From Methanocella_A sp049676595 (GTDB lineage Archaea > Halobacteriota > Methanocellia > Methanocellales > Methanocellaceae): a stretch of DNA of 64,000 bases. Below are positions 25,496 through 33,788 of this stretch, one piece after another. The notes under the pieces were generated by a model. It saw nothing but the letters and a program-made list of their open reading frames with translations. It was not told where the DNA came from and did no database searches. The position numbers and the translations under genes are program-made. The DNA is taken from NCBI RefSeq assembly GCF_049676595.1, contig NZ_CP187259.1, positions 3,472,001 to 3,536,000 of the forward strand. The letters run 5' to 3'. How positions within the stretch are numbered: the first letter of the stretch is position 1; the number at the start of each line of letters is the position of its first letter.

Positions 25496-26215
25496 ATGAG
25501 AATGGTATACAAAATATTTGCAGCGGCAATCGTGCTGCTCTCGGCAGCGCTGTTAGCCACCCCCGCTTACGCAATGCTGGGCTGCGGCCTGGGCGGATGC
25601 GGAATCGGCGCCGGAATCGGCGGATATGGTGGCATTGGAGCAGGACTTGGGGCAGGCGCCTGCGGCGCCGTGTCATACGGAGCACCTCAGGACTGCGTAG
25701 CGACCATCGCATGTAACATCCCGGTCACGACTCAGGTCCCGACGATTACGACCACCGTCGTGCCCAGGGAAGTACCAATCACGGTCCCGGTGCAGTCTTG
25801 CGTGCCGGTCCAGGTACCCAGGACTGTCGTCGTACCCGAGACGGTAAATGTCCCGGTTACAACCTGCGCTCAGTCCTCGACCACCGTTCCGGTGACGGTA
25901 CCCGTCCAGACCTCGGTGCCCGTCTGCACTAAGGTTCCGCAGGTATACACCGTGCCCCTCGGCTGCGCAGACGTCGGAGCCGCAGGACCGGTGCCCGCTC
26001 CGGCCCCGGCAGCAGCTAACATCTGCCCGCCCACAGGAATAGCACCCGGCATGGCCGGCATGGGCCTCGGCGCAGGCCAGCTCGGCAGCCAGATGCCCGC
26101 CGGCGCAATGGGCACCGGCATGACCGGCGCACAGGGCATGCAGAGCGCAACTATGCCCCAGCAGCAGGCAGCCCAGCAGCCTATGGCTCAGCAGCAGACG
26201 GCTCCTGCCAGGTAA
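25496..26215 (+). CDS. Secreted low-complexity protein: Gly-rich, Val-Pro-Thr repeats, Gln-rich tail
   Basis: Not a recognised family. The ATG at 25496 has a GGGAGTG site and starts a clear signal peptide (MRMVYKIF, hydrophobic core, ATPAYA cleavage site near residue 24). The mature chain has a Gly-rich part (about residues 25-58: GCGLGGCGIGAGIGGYGG), a Val/Pro/Thr zone of about 85 residues with words such as VPVTVPVQ, VPRTVVVPE and VPVTTC and several cysteines, a Pro/Ala linker, a second Gly/Met-rich part, and a Gln/Ala tail (MPQQQAAQQPMAQQQ). The composition suggests an extracellular structural or matrix protein. A frame extension upstream to 25343 has no ribosome site and no signal logic. 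It is followed by a terminator hairpin. Confidence 0.8.
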   Translation: MRMVYKIFAAAIVLLSAALLATPAYAMLGCGLGGCGIGAGIGGYGGIGAGLGAGACGAVSYGAPQDCVATIACNIPVTTQVPTITTTVVPREVPITVPVQSCVPVQVPRTVVVPETVNVPVTTCAQSSTTVPVTVPVQTSVPVCTKVPQVYTVPLGCADVGAAGPVPAPAPAAANICPPTGIAPGMAGMGLGAGQLGSQMPAGAMGTGMTGAQGMQSATMPQQQAAQQPMAQQQTAPAR

Positions 26216-26273
26216 ACTGCAAGTAAACAACTAAAGTGGTTGGGAAACCCTCCGAACGACAGAACAAGCAAAT

Positions 26274-26295
26274 GAGCCGGCTATGCAGCCGGCTC
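26274..26295. terminator. Bidirectional terminator-like hairpin
   Basis: GAGCCGGCT and AGCCGGCTC form a perfect 9-bp GC-rich stem with loop ATGC, located between the convergent secreted-protein gene and rnp4. There is no strong T-run after it on the plus strand, so termination is inferred from position and stem strength. Confidence 0.55.
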
Positions 26296-26362
26296 TAACA
26301 CTCATACTCATTATCCTGAAATATTGCCGGCAGACTGGAAAAGCTCGGTATGACTATGGCCG

Positions 26363-26689
26363 CTATTTGTAAGGGTAGCGTCTCACACCGCCGCACTTGA
26401 GGCAGGTGATGACGACGTTGTGGCCGTCGGCCCGGATTCGGGCGTTGGAGCCGGGGCGGAGGTACGAGTAGCAGTCTTTGCAGATGCTCCTCTTCAGCTC
26501 CCGGGGGATGCTTACCCGGTGGCGCATGCTGATCCGGCGGGCGATGTCGACGTAGCGGTCGGCAAGGTCGGGCCTGCCGGTGTAGGCCTCTGCGGCCATC
26601 GCGAACAGCCGCTCGATGCGATGGTTGGCGAGGTCCACGTTGAACGATCGCTGGTCTCGTCCTTTTTTACCTTTCATCTGATCAGGCAT
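26363..26689 (-). CDS. rnp4: Ribonuclease P protein component 4 (Rpp21/Rpr2 family)
   Basis: Protein subunit of archaeal RNase P, which matures tRNA 5' ends. About 108 residues, close to the family norm, with a helical N-terminal half (RIERLFAMAAEAY, DRYVDIARRISMRHRVSIP) and a zinc ribbon made of CKDC near residue 69 and CLKCGG near residue 95, followed by RRYPYK. The ATG at 26689 is chosen by family length; a longer frame reaching 26788 adds 33 residues unlike the family. A second ATG four codons later is also possible. Confidence 0.9.
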   Translation of the reverse strand: MPDQMKGKKGRDQRSFNVDLANHRIERLFAMAAEAYTGRPDLADRYVDIARRISMRHRVSIPRELKRSICKDCYSYLRPGSNARIRADGHNVVITCLKCGGVRRYPYK

Positions 26690-26809
26690 ATCGGCCGGGG
26701 CAAGAGAAATAGTTACCGGAAAGCTACTATCGAGGTTGTTTCCGGAATGCAATTTCAAAACTGTCAGAAAAACGATATAGTCAGGCAAAGGGTAGATATG
26801 ATCGGGTAA

Positions 26810-28795
26810 TTGCAGTTGAGCGATCGTAGCAATATTCGGAATGTCAAAAGGTTCAACTTGTTTTTATTCTTCCTGATAGCGGTCACGATCGCCGTACCGA
26901 TAGGCATTGTAGGGATTCTCGCCTACTTTGTCATGGCCGGCAGCCAGCCGGTCTACGATATCATCGTGTGCCTGGTCCTGTTCTGCATCGCCATACCGCT
27001 CACTATCTTCCAGTACTACCACCAGAGAAACCCCCTGGTAAAAAAAGTGCTGCTGGGCATCCTGATCACGCTGCTCACGTGGACCACAGCGCTGATCCTG
27101 ACCGAGGTCCTGAAAAGCTGGAATATGACAGAGCTGGCTACAGCCTCAGGCAACCTGATCAACCTGGGGTATATCCCGCTCTTAGCCATGCTACTATCGG
27201 TACTCAAGCAGCCTGGCAGCAGGCGTTACGACCCTGCCATCGGCAGGTTTATCATCTTCTTCGCGGCGACGACCATCCTGATCATTTGCCTGGCCTCAGC
27301 ATACCTCGCGGTGGAGAGAGGGACTATCTCGGCGGATGCGCTGCTGGGCACCATTATCCTCGGGCTGGACGTGATCATAATGGCCTCAGCTGCCTTGCTG
27401 GTTCTGAGCTACATGCCGACCGGATACCGGTATATCTTTACCGTCATCATCCTGGTAGGCATTCTCTGCTTCACCGCCGACGGCATGTTGCTGATCACCA
27501 CGCTGGGCCTGGCAGACTTCACCCAGATATACCAGTATAGTTACGGAGCCCTGATACTGATAGGTACGATGGCCATGATCGGGCTCTCGCTGGTGAATAT
27601 CACCCCGACCACAGTGGAGGAAGTAGACAAAAAGCTGTCCGACACCCGCATGCAGATGGAGGACATCGTGATGCAGTCCCCGGATGCCACGGCCCTGTTC
27701 AACAAAGACGGGGATGTGATCATGGCTAACGGCCAGCTGCACCACATGTTCTATATCCCTGACGGAGGAGCGCTGGAGTTCAACCTCTTCGATCACGTCT
27801 GCAAGATCAGGCCTGACCTGAAGGAGCAGATGTCGAGCGTCAGGAACGGCCAAACTGTAGCCTGGGAGGACCTTCCCATCCACTTACCAGGACAGAGTAG
27901 CAGACAGCTGTACCTGTCGATCAGGATTTTTCCCACCTTTACCGCCGAAGGCAAGATTTCCGGGTACGTGGCCATCGCCCAGGACACCACAGACCGCAGG
28001 CTGGCTGAAGAGGCCCTGAGAAGGTCCAACGAAGAACTCGAGATGAGGGTCAAAGAGCGCACGTCCCTGCTGGAGCAGACGAACGAAGCCCTGCAGCGGG
28101 AGATCGAGGCGAGGATGGCCGACGAGAAGCAGATCAAGGAATCCCTTAACGAAAAGGAAGTGCTTTTAAAAGAGATCCACCACCGGGTCAAGAATAACCT
28201 GCAGATCGTGTCCAGCATGCTCAGCCTGCAATCCTCGACGGTAAGAGACCCCGCGATAGTGGCCATGAACCTGGACAGCCAGAGCAGGATCAGGTCAATG
28301 GCCCTCATCCACGAAAAGCTCTACCAGACCAGAAACCTCTCCCGCATCGACTTCGGGGAATACGCCAAAAGCCTCGTCCAGTTCATCCAGGGCTCCTACA
28401 ACGCCCGGCACATCAGCATCACGATCGAAATCGAGAACATATGGCTGGACATCGACAAAGCCATCCCCTGCGGCCTCATCATCAACGAGCTGTTCTCTAA
28501 CTGCCTCAAGCACGCATTCACCGGCAGAGACCACGGAGAAGTATACATCAGCATGCGCGAGGAAGGAGACCGTTACGTGCTGACGGTGAGGGACGACGGC
28601 CCCGGAATGAAGCCCGGCCTGGACCTTTCGACGTCTACCAGCCTCGGGCTGAGCCTGGTCAGCGCACTGGCGGGCCAGCTGGAAGGCGAACTCTTGATCA
28701 CCTGCAGGAACGGGGCCGAGTTCACTATACGGTTCCCGGCAGGCACGCACGGGAAAAATCCGGCACCTGCCCGCGACTCGAACGTCCCCGTATAG
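26810..28795 (+). CDS. Membrane-bound sensor histidine kinase (PAS + HisKA_2 type)
   Basis: The kinase has 661 residues. The first ~265 hold about eight hydrophobic segments (for example FLFFLIAVTIAVPIGIVGIL), forming a membrane sensor module. A PAS domain follows (about residues 285-400, ending AIAQDTTDRRLAEEAL), then a coiled coil and the HisKA_2 box KEIHHRVKNNLQIVSSMLSL with the phospho-acceptor His near residue 456, and a HATPase domain (LIINELFSNCLKHAF, VRDDGPGM, LGLSLVSALA). The HRVKNNLQ type differs from the classical H-box of the 19-21 kb kinase. The start is probably TTG at 26810 or 26816; no ATG fits and no clear ribosome site is seen. No partner regulator is adjacent. Confidence 0.85.
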   Translation: MQLSDRSNIRNVKRFNLFLFFLIAVTIAVPIGIVGILAYFVMAGSQPVYDIIVCLVLFCIAIPLTIFQYYHQRNPLVKKVLLGILITLLTWTTALILTEVLKSWNMTELATASGNLINLGYIPLLAMLLSVLKQPGSRRYDPAIGRFIIFFAATTILIICLASAYLAVERGTISADALLGTIILGLDVIIMASAALLVLSYMPTGYRYIFTVIILVGILCFTADGMLLITTLGLADFTQIYQYSYGALILIGTMAMIGLSLVNITPTTVEEVDKKLSDTRMQMEDIVMQSPDATALFNKDGDVIMANGQLHHMFYIPDGGALEFNLFDHVCKIRPDLKEQMSSVRNGQTVAWEDLPIHLPGQSSRQLYLSIRIFPTFTAEGKISGYVAIAQDTTDRRLAEEALRRSNEELEMRVKERTSLLEQTNEALQREIEARMADEKQIKESLNEKEVLLKEIHHRVKNNLQIVSSMLSLQSSTVRDPAIVAMNLDSQSRIRSMALIHEKLYQTRNLSRIDFGEYAKSLVQFIQGSYNARHISITIEIENIWLDIDKAIPCGLIINELFSNCLKHAFTGRDHGEVYISMREEGDRYVLTVRDDGPGMKPGLDLSTSTSLGLSLVSALAGQLEGELLITCRNGAEFTIRFPAGTHGKNPAPARDSNVPV

Positions 28796-28991
28796 AGACG
28801 AGGATACTCGCCGCTGGAGCTAAGAGCGCCAGGACAAATCACAGAGAATTGTTTTAGAGAAAGGTTTCACCTATACGCCATGGGCCGGAGTTGCCGCGAA
28901 CGGGGATGCACGGTCTGACTATCAGCACCAGTAATGTGATTATCATTGAGCCGTTTCCCTGCGGTTCGTCGCGTCCATGGCTGTATAGGTT

Positions 28992-29053
28992 TAGGTGGGT
29001 ATTGAGGTGGGTATTGAGGTGGGTGTTGAGGTGGGTGTTGAGGTGGGTGTTGG
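28992..29053 (+). repeat. 12-bp tandem repeat, about five units
   Basis: The unit GAGGTGGGTGTT (first copies read GAGGTGGGTATT) is repeated head to tail with one-base variants. The strand is G-rich with regularly spaced GG/GGG runs. It is intergenic, after the HisKA_2 kinase, and no frame across it looks coding. The rest of 28796-29314 holds no gene that I can support. Confidence 0.8.
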
Positions 29054-29314
29054 AGATGGATTAGTGTAGCTGTAGACTTCCGATGAGGAAGAACCTAACT
29101 ACAGGCCTCCACCTGTGCAGCAGTCGTCTGCGCTGGGCGCAGTCTCGTGCTACAAACGATATCAATGTAACGGGACTATATCAAATCTTTTGCTAATCCG
29201 TTGCGAAAATAATCGGCGCCGGAAAAAATAGTAGTGGCATTTCAAAAGTAAACCGCGTATTCGGCGAAACTGCCTCCGCTTATGCCGGTATTTGTCGCCC
29301 GCCTAAAGTCTGCC

Positions 29315-29397
29315 CAGCATGCGAACATGCTGGCAGCATGCGAACATGCTGGCAGCATGCGAACATGCTGGCAGCATGCGAACATGCTGGCAGCATG
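29315..29397. repeat. Array of four identical 19-bp hairpin units
   Basis: CAGCATG-CGAA-CATGCTG plus one G is repeated exactly four times (starts 29315, 29334, 29353, 29372), with a truncated fifth copy at 29391. Each unit is a 7-bp stem with a four-base loop (TTCG on the minus strand). The array lies just past the stop of the minus-strand gene at 29421-30131, hence in the 3' part of that transcript. Confidence 0.85.
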
Positions 29398-29420
29398 GAT
29401 ATTCGAAATGTTCCTGCTGG

Positions 29421-30131
29421 CTAATAAGCAGAGGGAACCTCATACCACTGGAGCCCCGGGAAATACCCGGGGAACATCAGCGGCAGTAGCTCCAGGAGCC
29501 TCATGATCACCTGTTGCCACCCTTGCTCGTACGGAGCAAGCTGGAACGCGGGAACATCCGGTGACCTGGGGCCGGATACCGGCGGCATCACCACCGGCTG
29601 CGAGGTCGGCACAGGCTGAGGGGTGGTGATGGGCGTAGCATTGCCGGACGGGCTCACGTTAAACCATGACCCCGCCCCGCTTCCAGGAAAGCTTACCGGC
29701 GATTCGCCCGAAAACCGGGTACCACCAGCGCCGCTCTCACCGGCCCCGCCAGCTTGCGGCTGCTCCGGTGGCATAACATCTGCGGGATAAGGACTTTGCA
29801 GGTCCTGCTGCGGGGTAAGCCCCGATATTTGTCCCGATGCAGGCTCATACGGAACTTGCATACGATCCTCCGGGACCATAGCCGGAGGTGGCATCTCGGC
29901 CGGGCTACCATATACAGGCATTGGAGAAACGGCAGGCGTCACTGCGACAGATGACCTTCCACCGCCCCCGCCTGCACCGCCAGAGTAGCCGGTAGTACTG
30001 CTCGTCGCGTTAGACTCCGGTTTGAAGGCGGTCATGAACCCCGACACCAGCGCTGCCACGACCCCTATGATGATAACGGCAGCCAGAGCTGCCACACCCA
30101 GTTTGATCAGGTTCCCCTTCACAAAAATCAA
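29421..30131 (-). CDS. Single-pass membrane protein with Pro/Gly/Ser-rich outer region
   Basis: No family recognised. A lysine-flanked hydrophobic helix (about residues 12-34, LGVAALAAVIIIGVVAALVSG) anchors the N terminus. The remaining ~200 residues are low-complexity: a Gly run (GGAGGGGGRSS), many Pro and Ser residues, PVPTSQPVVMPP-like linkers and a short folded-looking end rich in Trp, Leu and Tyr (YEQGWQQVIMRLLELLPLMF). This resembles a surface-exposed stalk. The frame begins at TTG with only a weak ribosome site; a GTG four codons on is an alternative start. The hairpin array follows its stop. Confidence 0.65.
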   Translation of the reverse strand: MIFVKGNLIKLGVAALAAVIIIGVVAALVSGFMTAFKPESNATSSTTGYSGGAGGGGGRSSVAVTPAVSPMPVYGSPAEMPPPAMVPEDRMQVPYEPASGQISGLTPQQDLQSPYPADVMPPEQPQAGGAGESGAGGTRFSGESPVSFPGSGAGSWFNVSPSGNATPITTPQPVPTSQPVVMPPVSGPRSPDVPAFQLAPYEQGWQQVIMRLLELLPLMFPGYFPGLQWYEVPSAY

Positions 30132-30245
30132 TTAGATCATTCGGGAACTGTGGAAATAAACGTAATCCGCCTTTTTGAGCGTGGCTATGCATATACGCTA
30201 AGGCTTGCATTTCTGATTGCTCATGTGGCGTGAGACAGCAATACG

Positions 30246-30400
30246 AACGCTGCGCTGTGCCAGATCACAGATTCCGACAGATTGCACGGATTGCACAGAT
30301 AACTGCTGGATAAATCGTAACCATTTCTCGTCTTATAGAGCCATATCTGTGCAATCTGTGGCATCTGTAACAATCTGTGATTCTGGCACAGCGCAGCGTT
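30246..30400. repeat. Inverted-repeat element with CGCTGCGCTGTGC ends, copy 1
   Basis: Both ends carry AACGCTGCGCTGTGCCAGA in inverted orientation. Inside, the arms hold CACAGATT / GATTGCACAGAT-type words and their complements, so the 155-bp element folds on itself around a centre near 30320. No coding frame. It is intergenic between a minus-strand surface protein and rqcH. The same ends recur at 39486-39665 and, with different inner words, at 51771-51938. Confidence 0.88.
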
Positions 30401-30590
30401 AGTCCACGTTCACGGGCACAGAGACAACCAGTATACCTGTACCCCGGAAATGGTGGCCGGCCTTTGCAGCTTTTCATAAAACTATATCTCTGGCCGGATA
30501 TGCCAAAGTTTATAACCATGCAACCAGCATAAAGCATGCCGAAAGAGCCCGATTTCTACTCATTATTCAGGCCTATGGAGTGAACCAAGC

Positions 30591-32603
30591 GTGAAAGAAG
30601 AGATGACCAGCGTCGACGTGTACGCCGTGGTCAAAGAATTACAGTTTCTAGTAGACGCCAAGCTGGAGAAGGCGTACCAGACCTCTGCGGACGAGATCCG
30701 CCTGAGGCTGCAGGAGTTCAAGACCGGCAAGTACGACCTGATCGCCGAAGCCGGCAAGCGTTTACACATATCGGCCAACGCGCCGGAGTCCCCCAAGCTG
30801 CCGCCAGCCTTTGCCATGATCCTGCGGAAGTATACCATGGGAGGCAGGATTACTGCGATCCGGCAGCATGGCTTCGACCGCATCGTCGAGATCGAGACGG
30901 TGAGGGCAGGCGAGGGCAACATCCTCGTAGTGGAGATGTTCGCCCGGGGTAACATCATCCTCGGGGACTCGGAGCGCAAGATCATCATGCCCCTGAAATC
31001 CCTCAAAATGAAAGACAGGGACGTGGTCAGGGGAGAGCGGTACGAGTACCCGCCCCCGCAGCTGAGCCCGCTGGGCCTGACAGCGGACGAGTTAGCGAGG
31101 CTGTTCAAAGCCTCCGACAAAGACGTGGTACGCACCCTTGCCACCCAGACAAGCATAGGGGGCATGTATGCCGAGGAGGCCTGCCTCGCCGCCGGCATCG
31201 ACAAGAGCCGGGAAGCGAAAGCCCTGATGGACAGCGAAATCCAGGTGATCCTCCGGGGCATAGAGCAGGTGTTCGCACCCCTCATCGCGGGCACCCTGAA
31301 ACCGCACATCGTCCGCAAAGACGGCAAAGACATCGACGTCATCCCCATCGAGCTGAAGCGCTACGACGGCGACGGCTACGAAAAAGTCTACTTCGAGACG
31401 TTCAACAAAGCGCTGGACGCCTTCTTCGGGGCCAGAATCGCTAAAGAAGTGAAAGCCGCGGTAGTCGAGAAGAAGACCGAGAAGCTGGGCATGTTCGAGC
31501 GCCGCCTCAGGCAGCAGCAGGACGCCATCGCCAAATTCGAGAAAGAAGAGAAAGAGAACGCCCTGAAAGGCGAAGTCATCTACGCCGAGTACCAGAGAGT
31601 CGAGGAGATCATCAAAGTCATCAAGGGCGCCCGGGACAAGGGCTACTCCTGGGACGACATCAGAAAGATCCTGAAAGAGGCGAAGAAAGCCGGAAATCCG
31701 GCGGCCTCTGCGATCCAGGCCATCGACTCCGCTACAGGCCTGATAACGGTAGTGCTGCCTGAGGCCACAGTGAACGTCGACGTGAAGCTGACCGTGCCCC
31801 AGAACGCCCAGGCTTACTACGACAAGGTCAAGAAGGTCCAGTCCAAGAAGGACGGAGCCCTGAAGGCCATCGAGGAGACGAAGAAGGCCATGGCCAAGGC
31901 ACAGCCGAAGGTGGCCGAACCGGGTAAGCCAGTCCAGAAGAAGGTGTCGGCGAAGCCCAGAAAGCCGAAGTGGTACGACCGGTTCAGGTGGTTCTTCACC
32001 TCCGACGGCTTCTTAGTCGTGGCAGGCAGGGACGCTGACACCAACGAGGAGGTCGTCAAGAAGTACATGGAAAAAAACGACGTGTTCTTCCACGCCCAGG
32101 CTCACGGCGCCCCCATCACGGTCGTCAAAACCTCAGGAAAGCCGGTCTCGCCTCAGGCGCTGGCGGAAACGGCCCAGTTCGCAGTAGCTTACTCTTCCGT
32201 CTGGAAGGCCGGCCAGTTCTCCGGAGACTGCTACTGGGTCAAGCCCGAGCAGGTGAGCAAGACCCCGGAGCCCGGCGAATACGTGGCCAAGGGAGCCTTT
32301 ATAGTCAGGGGCGAGAGAAACTACGTCAAGGACGTGCAGGTCCGGGCCGCCGTCGGCATCAGGTTCGACGAGCAGGGCTGCTACGTCATCGGCGGACCGG
32401 TCGAGTCGGTCAAGGCAAGAGCAAAATATCACGTGATCATCGAGCCGGGAGACTTTAACCAGGGCGACGCGGCCAAGAAGATCTACCGCCACCTGCTGGA
32501 CCACTCCAGCGAAGCCGACAGCAAAGCCATCCGCCAGGCTGCATCCCCGGATAAGATCATGATGTTCATGCCCCCGGGGGAAACAAGAATCTCAAGTCAA
32601 TAA
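30591..32603 (+). CDS. rqcH: Ribosome rescue factor RqcH / NEMF / Rqc2 homolog (NFACT family)
   Basis: Protein of 670 residues of the NFACT family, which binds obstructed large ribosomal subunits and directs tailing of the stalled nascent chain. Seen: the NFACT-N start TSVDVYAVVKELQFLVDAKL; a helix-hairpin-helix and coiled-coil middle (about residues 290-360, rich in Lys/Glu); and the NFACT-R domain from WYDRFRWFFTSDGFLVV at residue 461, with DVFFHAQAHGAPITVVK. The GTG at 30591 has a GGAGTGA site eight bases upstream; an ATG at 30603 is an alternative. pelA, another rescue factor, follows by 96 bp in the same direction. Confidence 0.93.
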   Translation: MKEEMTSVDVYAVVKELQFLVDAKLEKAYQTSADEIRLRLQEFKTGKYDLIAEAGKRLHISANAPESPKLPPAFAMILRKYTMGGRITAIRQHGFDRIVEIETVRAGEGNILVVEMFARGNIILGDSERKIIMPLKSLKMKDRDVVRGERYEYPPPQLSPLGLTADELARLFKASDKDVVRTLATQTSIGGMYAEEACLAAGIDKSREAKALMDSEIQVILRGIEQVFAPLIAGTLKPHIVRKDGKDIDVIPIELKRYDGDGYEKVYFETFNKALDAFFGARIAKEVKAAVVEKKTEKLGMFERRLRQQQDAIAKFEKEEKENALKGEVIYAEYQRVEEIIKVIKGARDKGYSWDDIRKILKEAKKAGNPAASAIQAIDSATGLITVVLPEATVNVDVKLTVPQNAQAYYDKVKKVQSKKDGALKAIEETKKAMAKAQPKVAEPGKPVQKKVSAKPRKPKWYDRFRWFFTSDGFLVVAGRDADTNEEVVKKYMEKNDVFFHAQAHGAPITVVKTSGKPVSPQALAETAQFAVAYSSVWKAGQFSGDCYWVKPEQVSKTPEPGEYVAKGAFIVRGERNYVKDVQVRAAVGIRFDEQGCYVIGGPVESVKARAKYHVIIEPGDFNQGDAAKKIYRHLLDHSSEADSKAIRQAASPDKIMMFMPPGETRISSQ

Positions 32604-32699
32604 CCGATGGAGCCTTCGGCTCGGAGACATCGGACTACGAGAAAACAAAAACCGGAAATCGTTAAAAAGATCTAAATATCCATACAAAAGGACTGCGCC

Positions 32700-33773
32700 A
32701 TGAAGGTCACAAAAGAAGAGTATAGGGGCGACTACGGCGAAATCTCGCTGCAGCCCGAGTCGTTAGACGATCTGTGGCATTTAAAATATATAGTAGAGCC
32801 CGGCGACACCGTCTTCGCCATGACCTTCAGAGCCGTAGACTCCGTGTCGGACAAGATCCGCCCCGACAAAGTCGAGAAGAAGCTGGTGCGGCTGGGCATC
32901 AAAGTCGAGTCCACCGAGTTCCACAAATTTTCTAACAGGCTCAGGATTAAGGGCACCATCCTGTCCGACCTCGATGCCGGCGCTTATCATACGCTAAACA
33001 TCGAGCCTTACTCCGAACTATCGATAGCCAAGAGATGGAAGTCCGACCAGATCGAGCGCATCCGGGACGCCATCGAGGCCTCGAAGCGCCCCGAGATCGA
33101 GATCGTCACCATCGAGGAAGGCGAGGCTGCCATCGGCTACCTCCGCCAGTACGGCATCGAAGAGGTTTCCCGCATCCGCCAGGCCTCCTCCGGCAAAAGG
33201 GGAGGCGTCGACGGAAAGGCCGTCGACGGCAGGGGAGAGTTCTTCGGCGAAGTCGCCGCGCAGCTGAAGTACGCGGACAAAGTCCAGACCATCGTCGTTG
33301 CAGGCCCGGGCTTCATCAAAGACGACTTCGTCAAGTTCCTGAGAGTCAATTACCCGGCCATCGCCCAGAAAGTCGTCGTCGAAGACACGTCTTCGATCGG
33401 CTCCTCCGGCTTCCAGGAAGTGCTGAGGCGAGGCGCCATCCAGCGCGTCGCCGAGGAAAACCGCATCACCAGAGAAGCCCAGCTCATCGAGGCCCTCCTG
33501 TCCGAAATAGCGAAGGACGGCAAAGCCACCTACGGCTTCAAAGAGACTAAAAAAGCCGTCGACTACGGCGCCGTCGAAACACTGCTGATAGCGGACGAGA
33601 CGCTGCGAGGCCTGAGAGAAAAGGGCGCCGGCGACATCGAATCCTTAATGAGGGACGTCGAGCACGCCCGGGGCAAAGTCGTCGTCTTCTCCACCGAGTT
33701 CGAACCCGGCCAGCGGCTGGAGAAACTAGGCGGGGTTGCGTCCATACTCAGGTTCCCCATCGGCGCCGACTGA
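32700..33773 (+). CDS. pelA: Pelota (aPelota/Dom34), mRNA surveillance and ribosome rescue protein
   Basis: Homologue of eRF1 that works with aABCE1 and aEF1-alpha to split stalled ribosomes. Length, 357 residues, and domain order are typical: an Sm-like N domain (WHLKYIVEPGDTVFAMTFR), a central eRF1-like domain without the GGQ motif (about residues 130-260, VDGKAVDGRGEFFGEVAAQL, IVVAGPGFIKDDFVKFL), and a C-terminal eRF1-3 domain ending with the TEFEPGQRLEKLGGVASILRF signature. The ATG is preceded by AAGGA. Its neighbour rqcH acts on the product of its reaction, the released large subunit with stuck peptide. Confidence 0.96.
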   Translation: MKVTKEEYRGDYGEISLQPESLDDLWHLKYIVEPGDTVFAMTFRAVDSVSDKIRPDKVEKKLVRLGIKVESTEFHKFSNRLRIKGTILSDLDAGAYHTLNIEPYSELSIAKRWKSDQIERIRDAIEASKRPEIEIVTIEEGEAAIGYLRQYGIEEVSRIRQASSGKRGGVDGKAVDGRGEFFGEVAAQLKYADKVQTIVVAGPGFIKDDFVKFLRVNYPAIAQKVVVEDTSSIGSSGFQEVLRRGAIQRVAEENRITREAQLIEALLSEIAKDGKATYGFKETKKAVDYGAVETLLIADETLRGLREKGAGDIESLMRDVEHARGKVVVFSTEFEPGQRLEKLGGVASILRFPIGAD

Positions 33774-33788
33774 GCCGGCTCCCTTTTG

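Noticed and set aside
29282..29506. Open frame across the 19-bp hairpin array
   Set aside because: Product is a repeat of a short Met-Leu-Ala word generated by the array itself.
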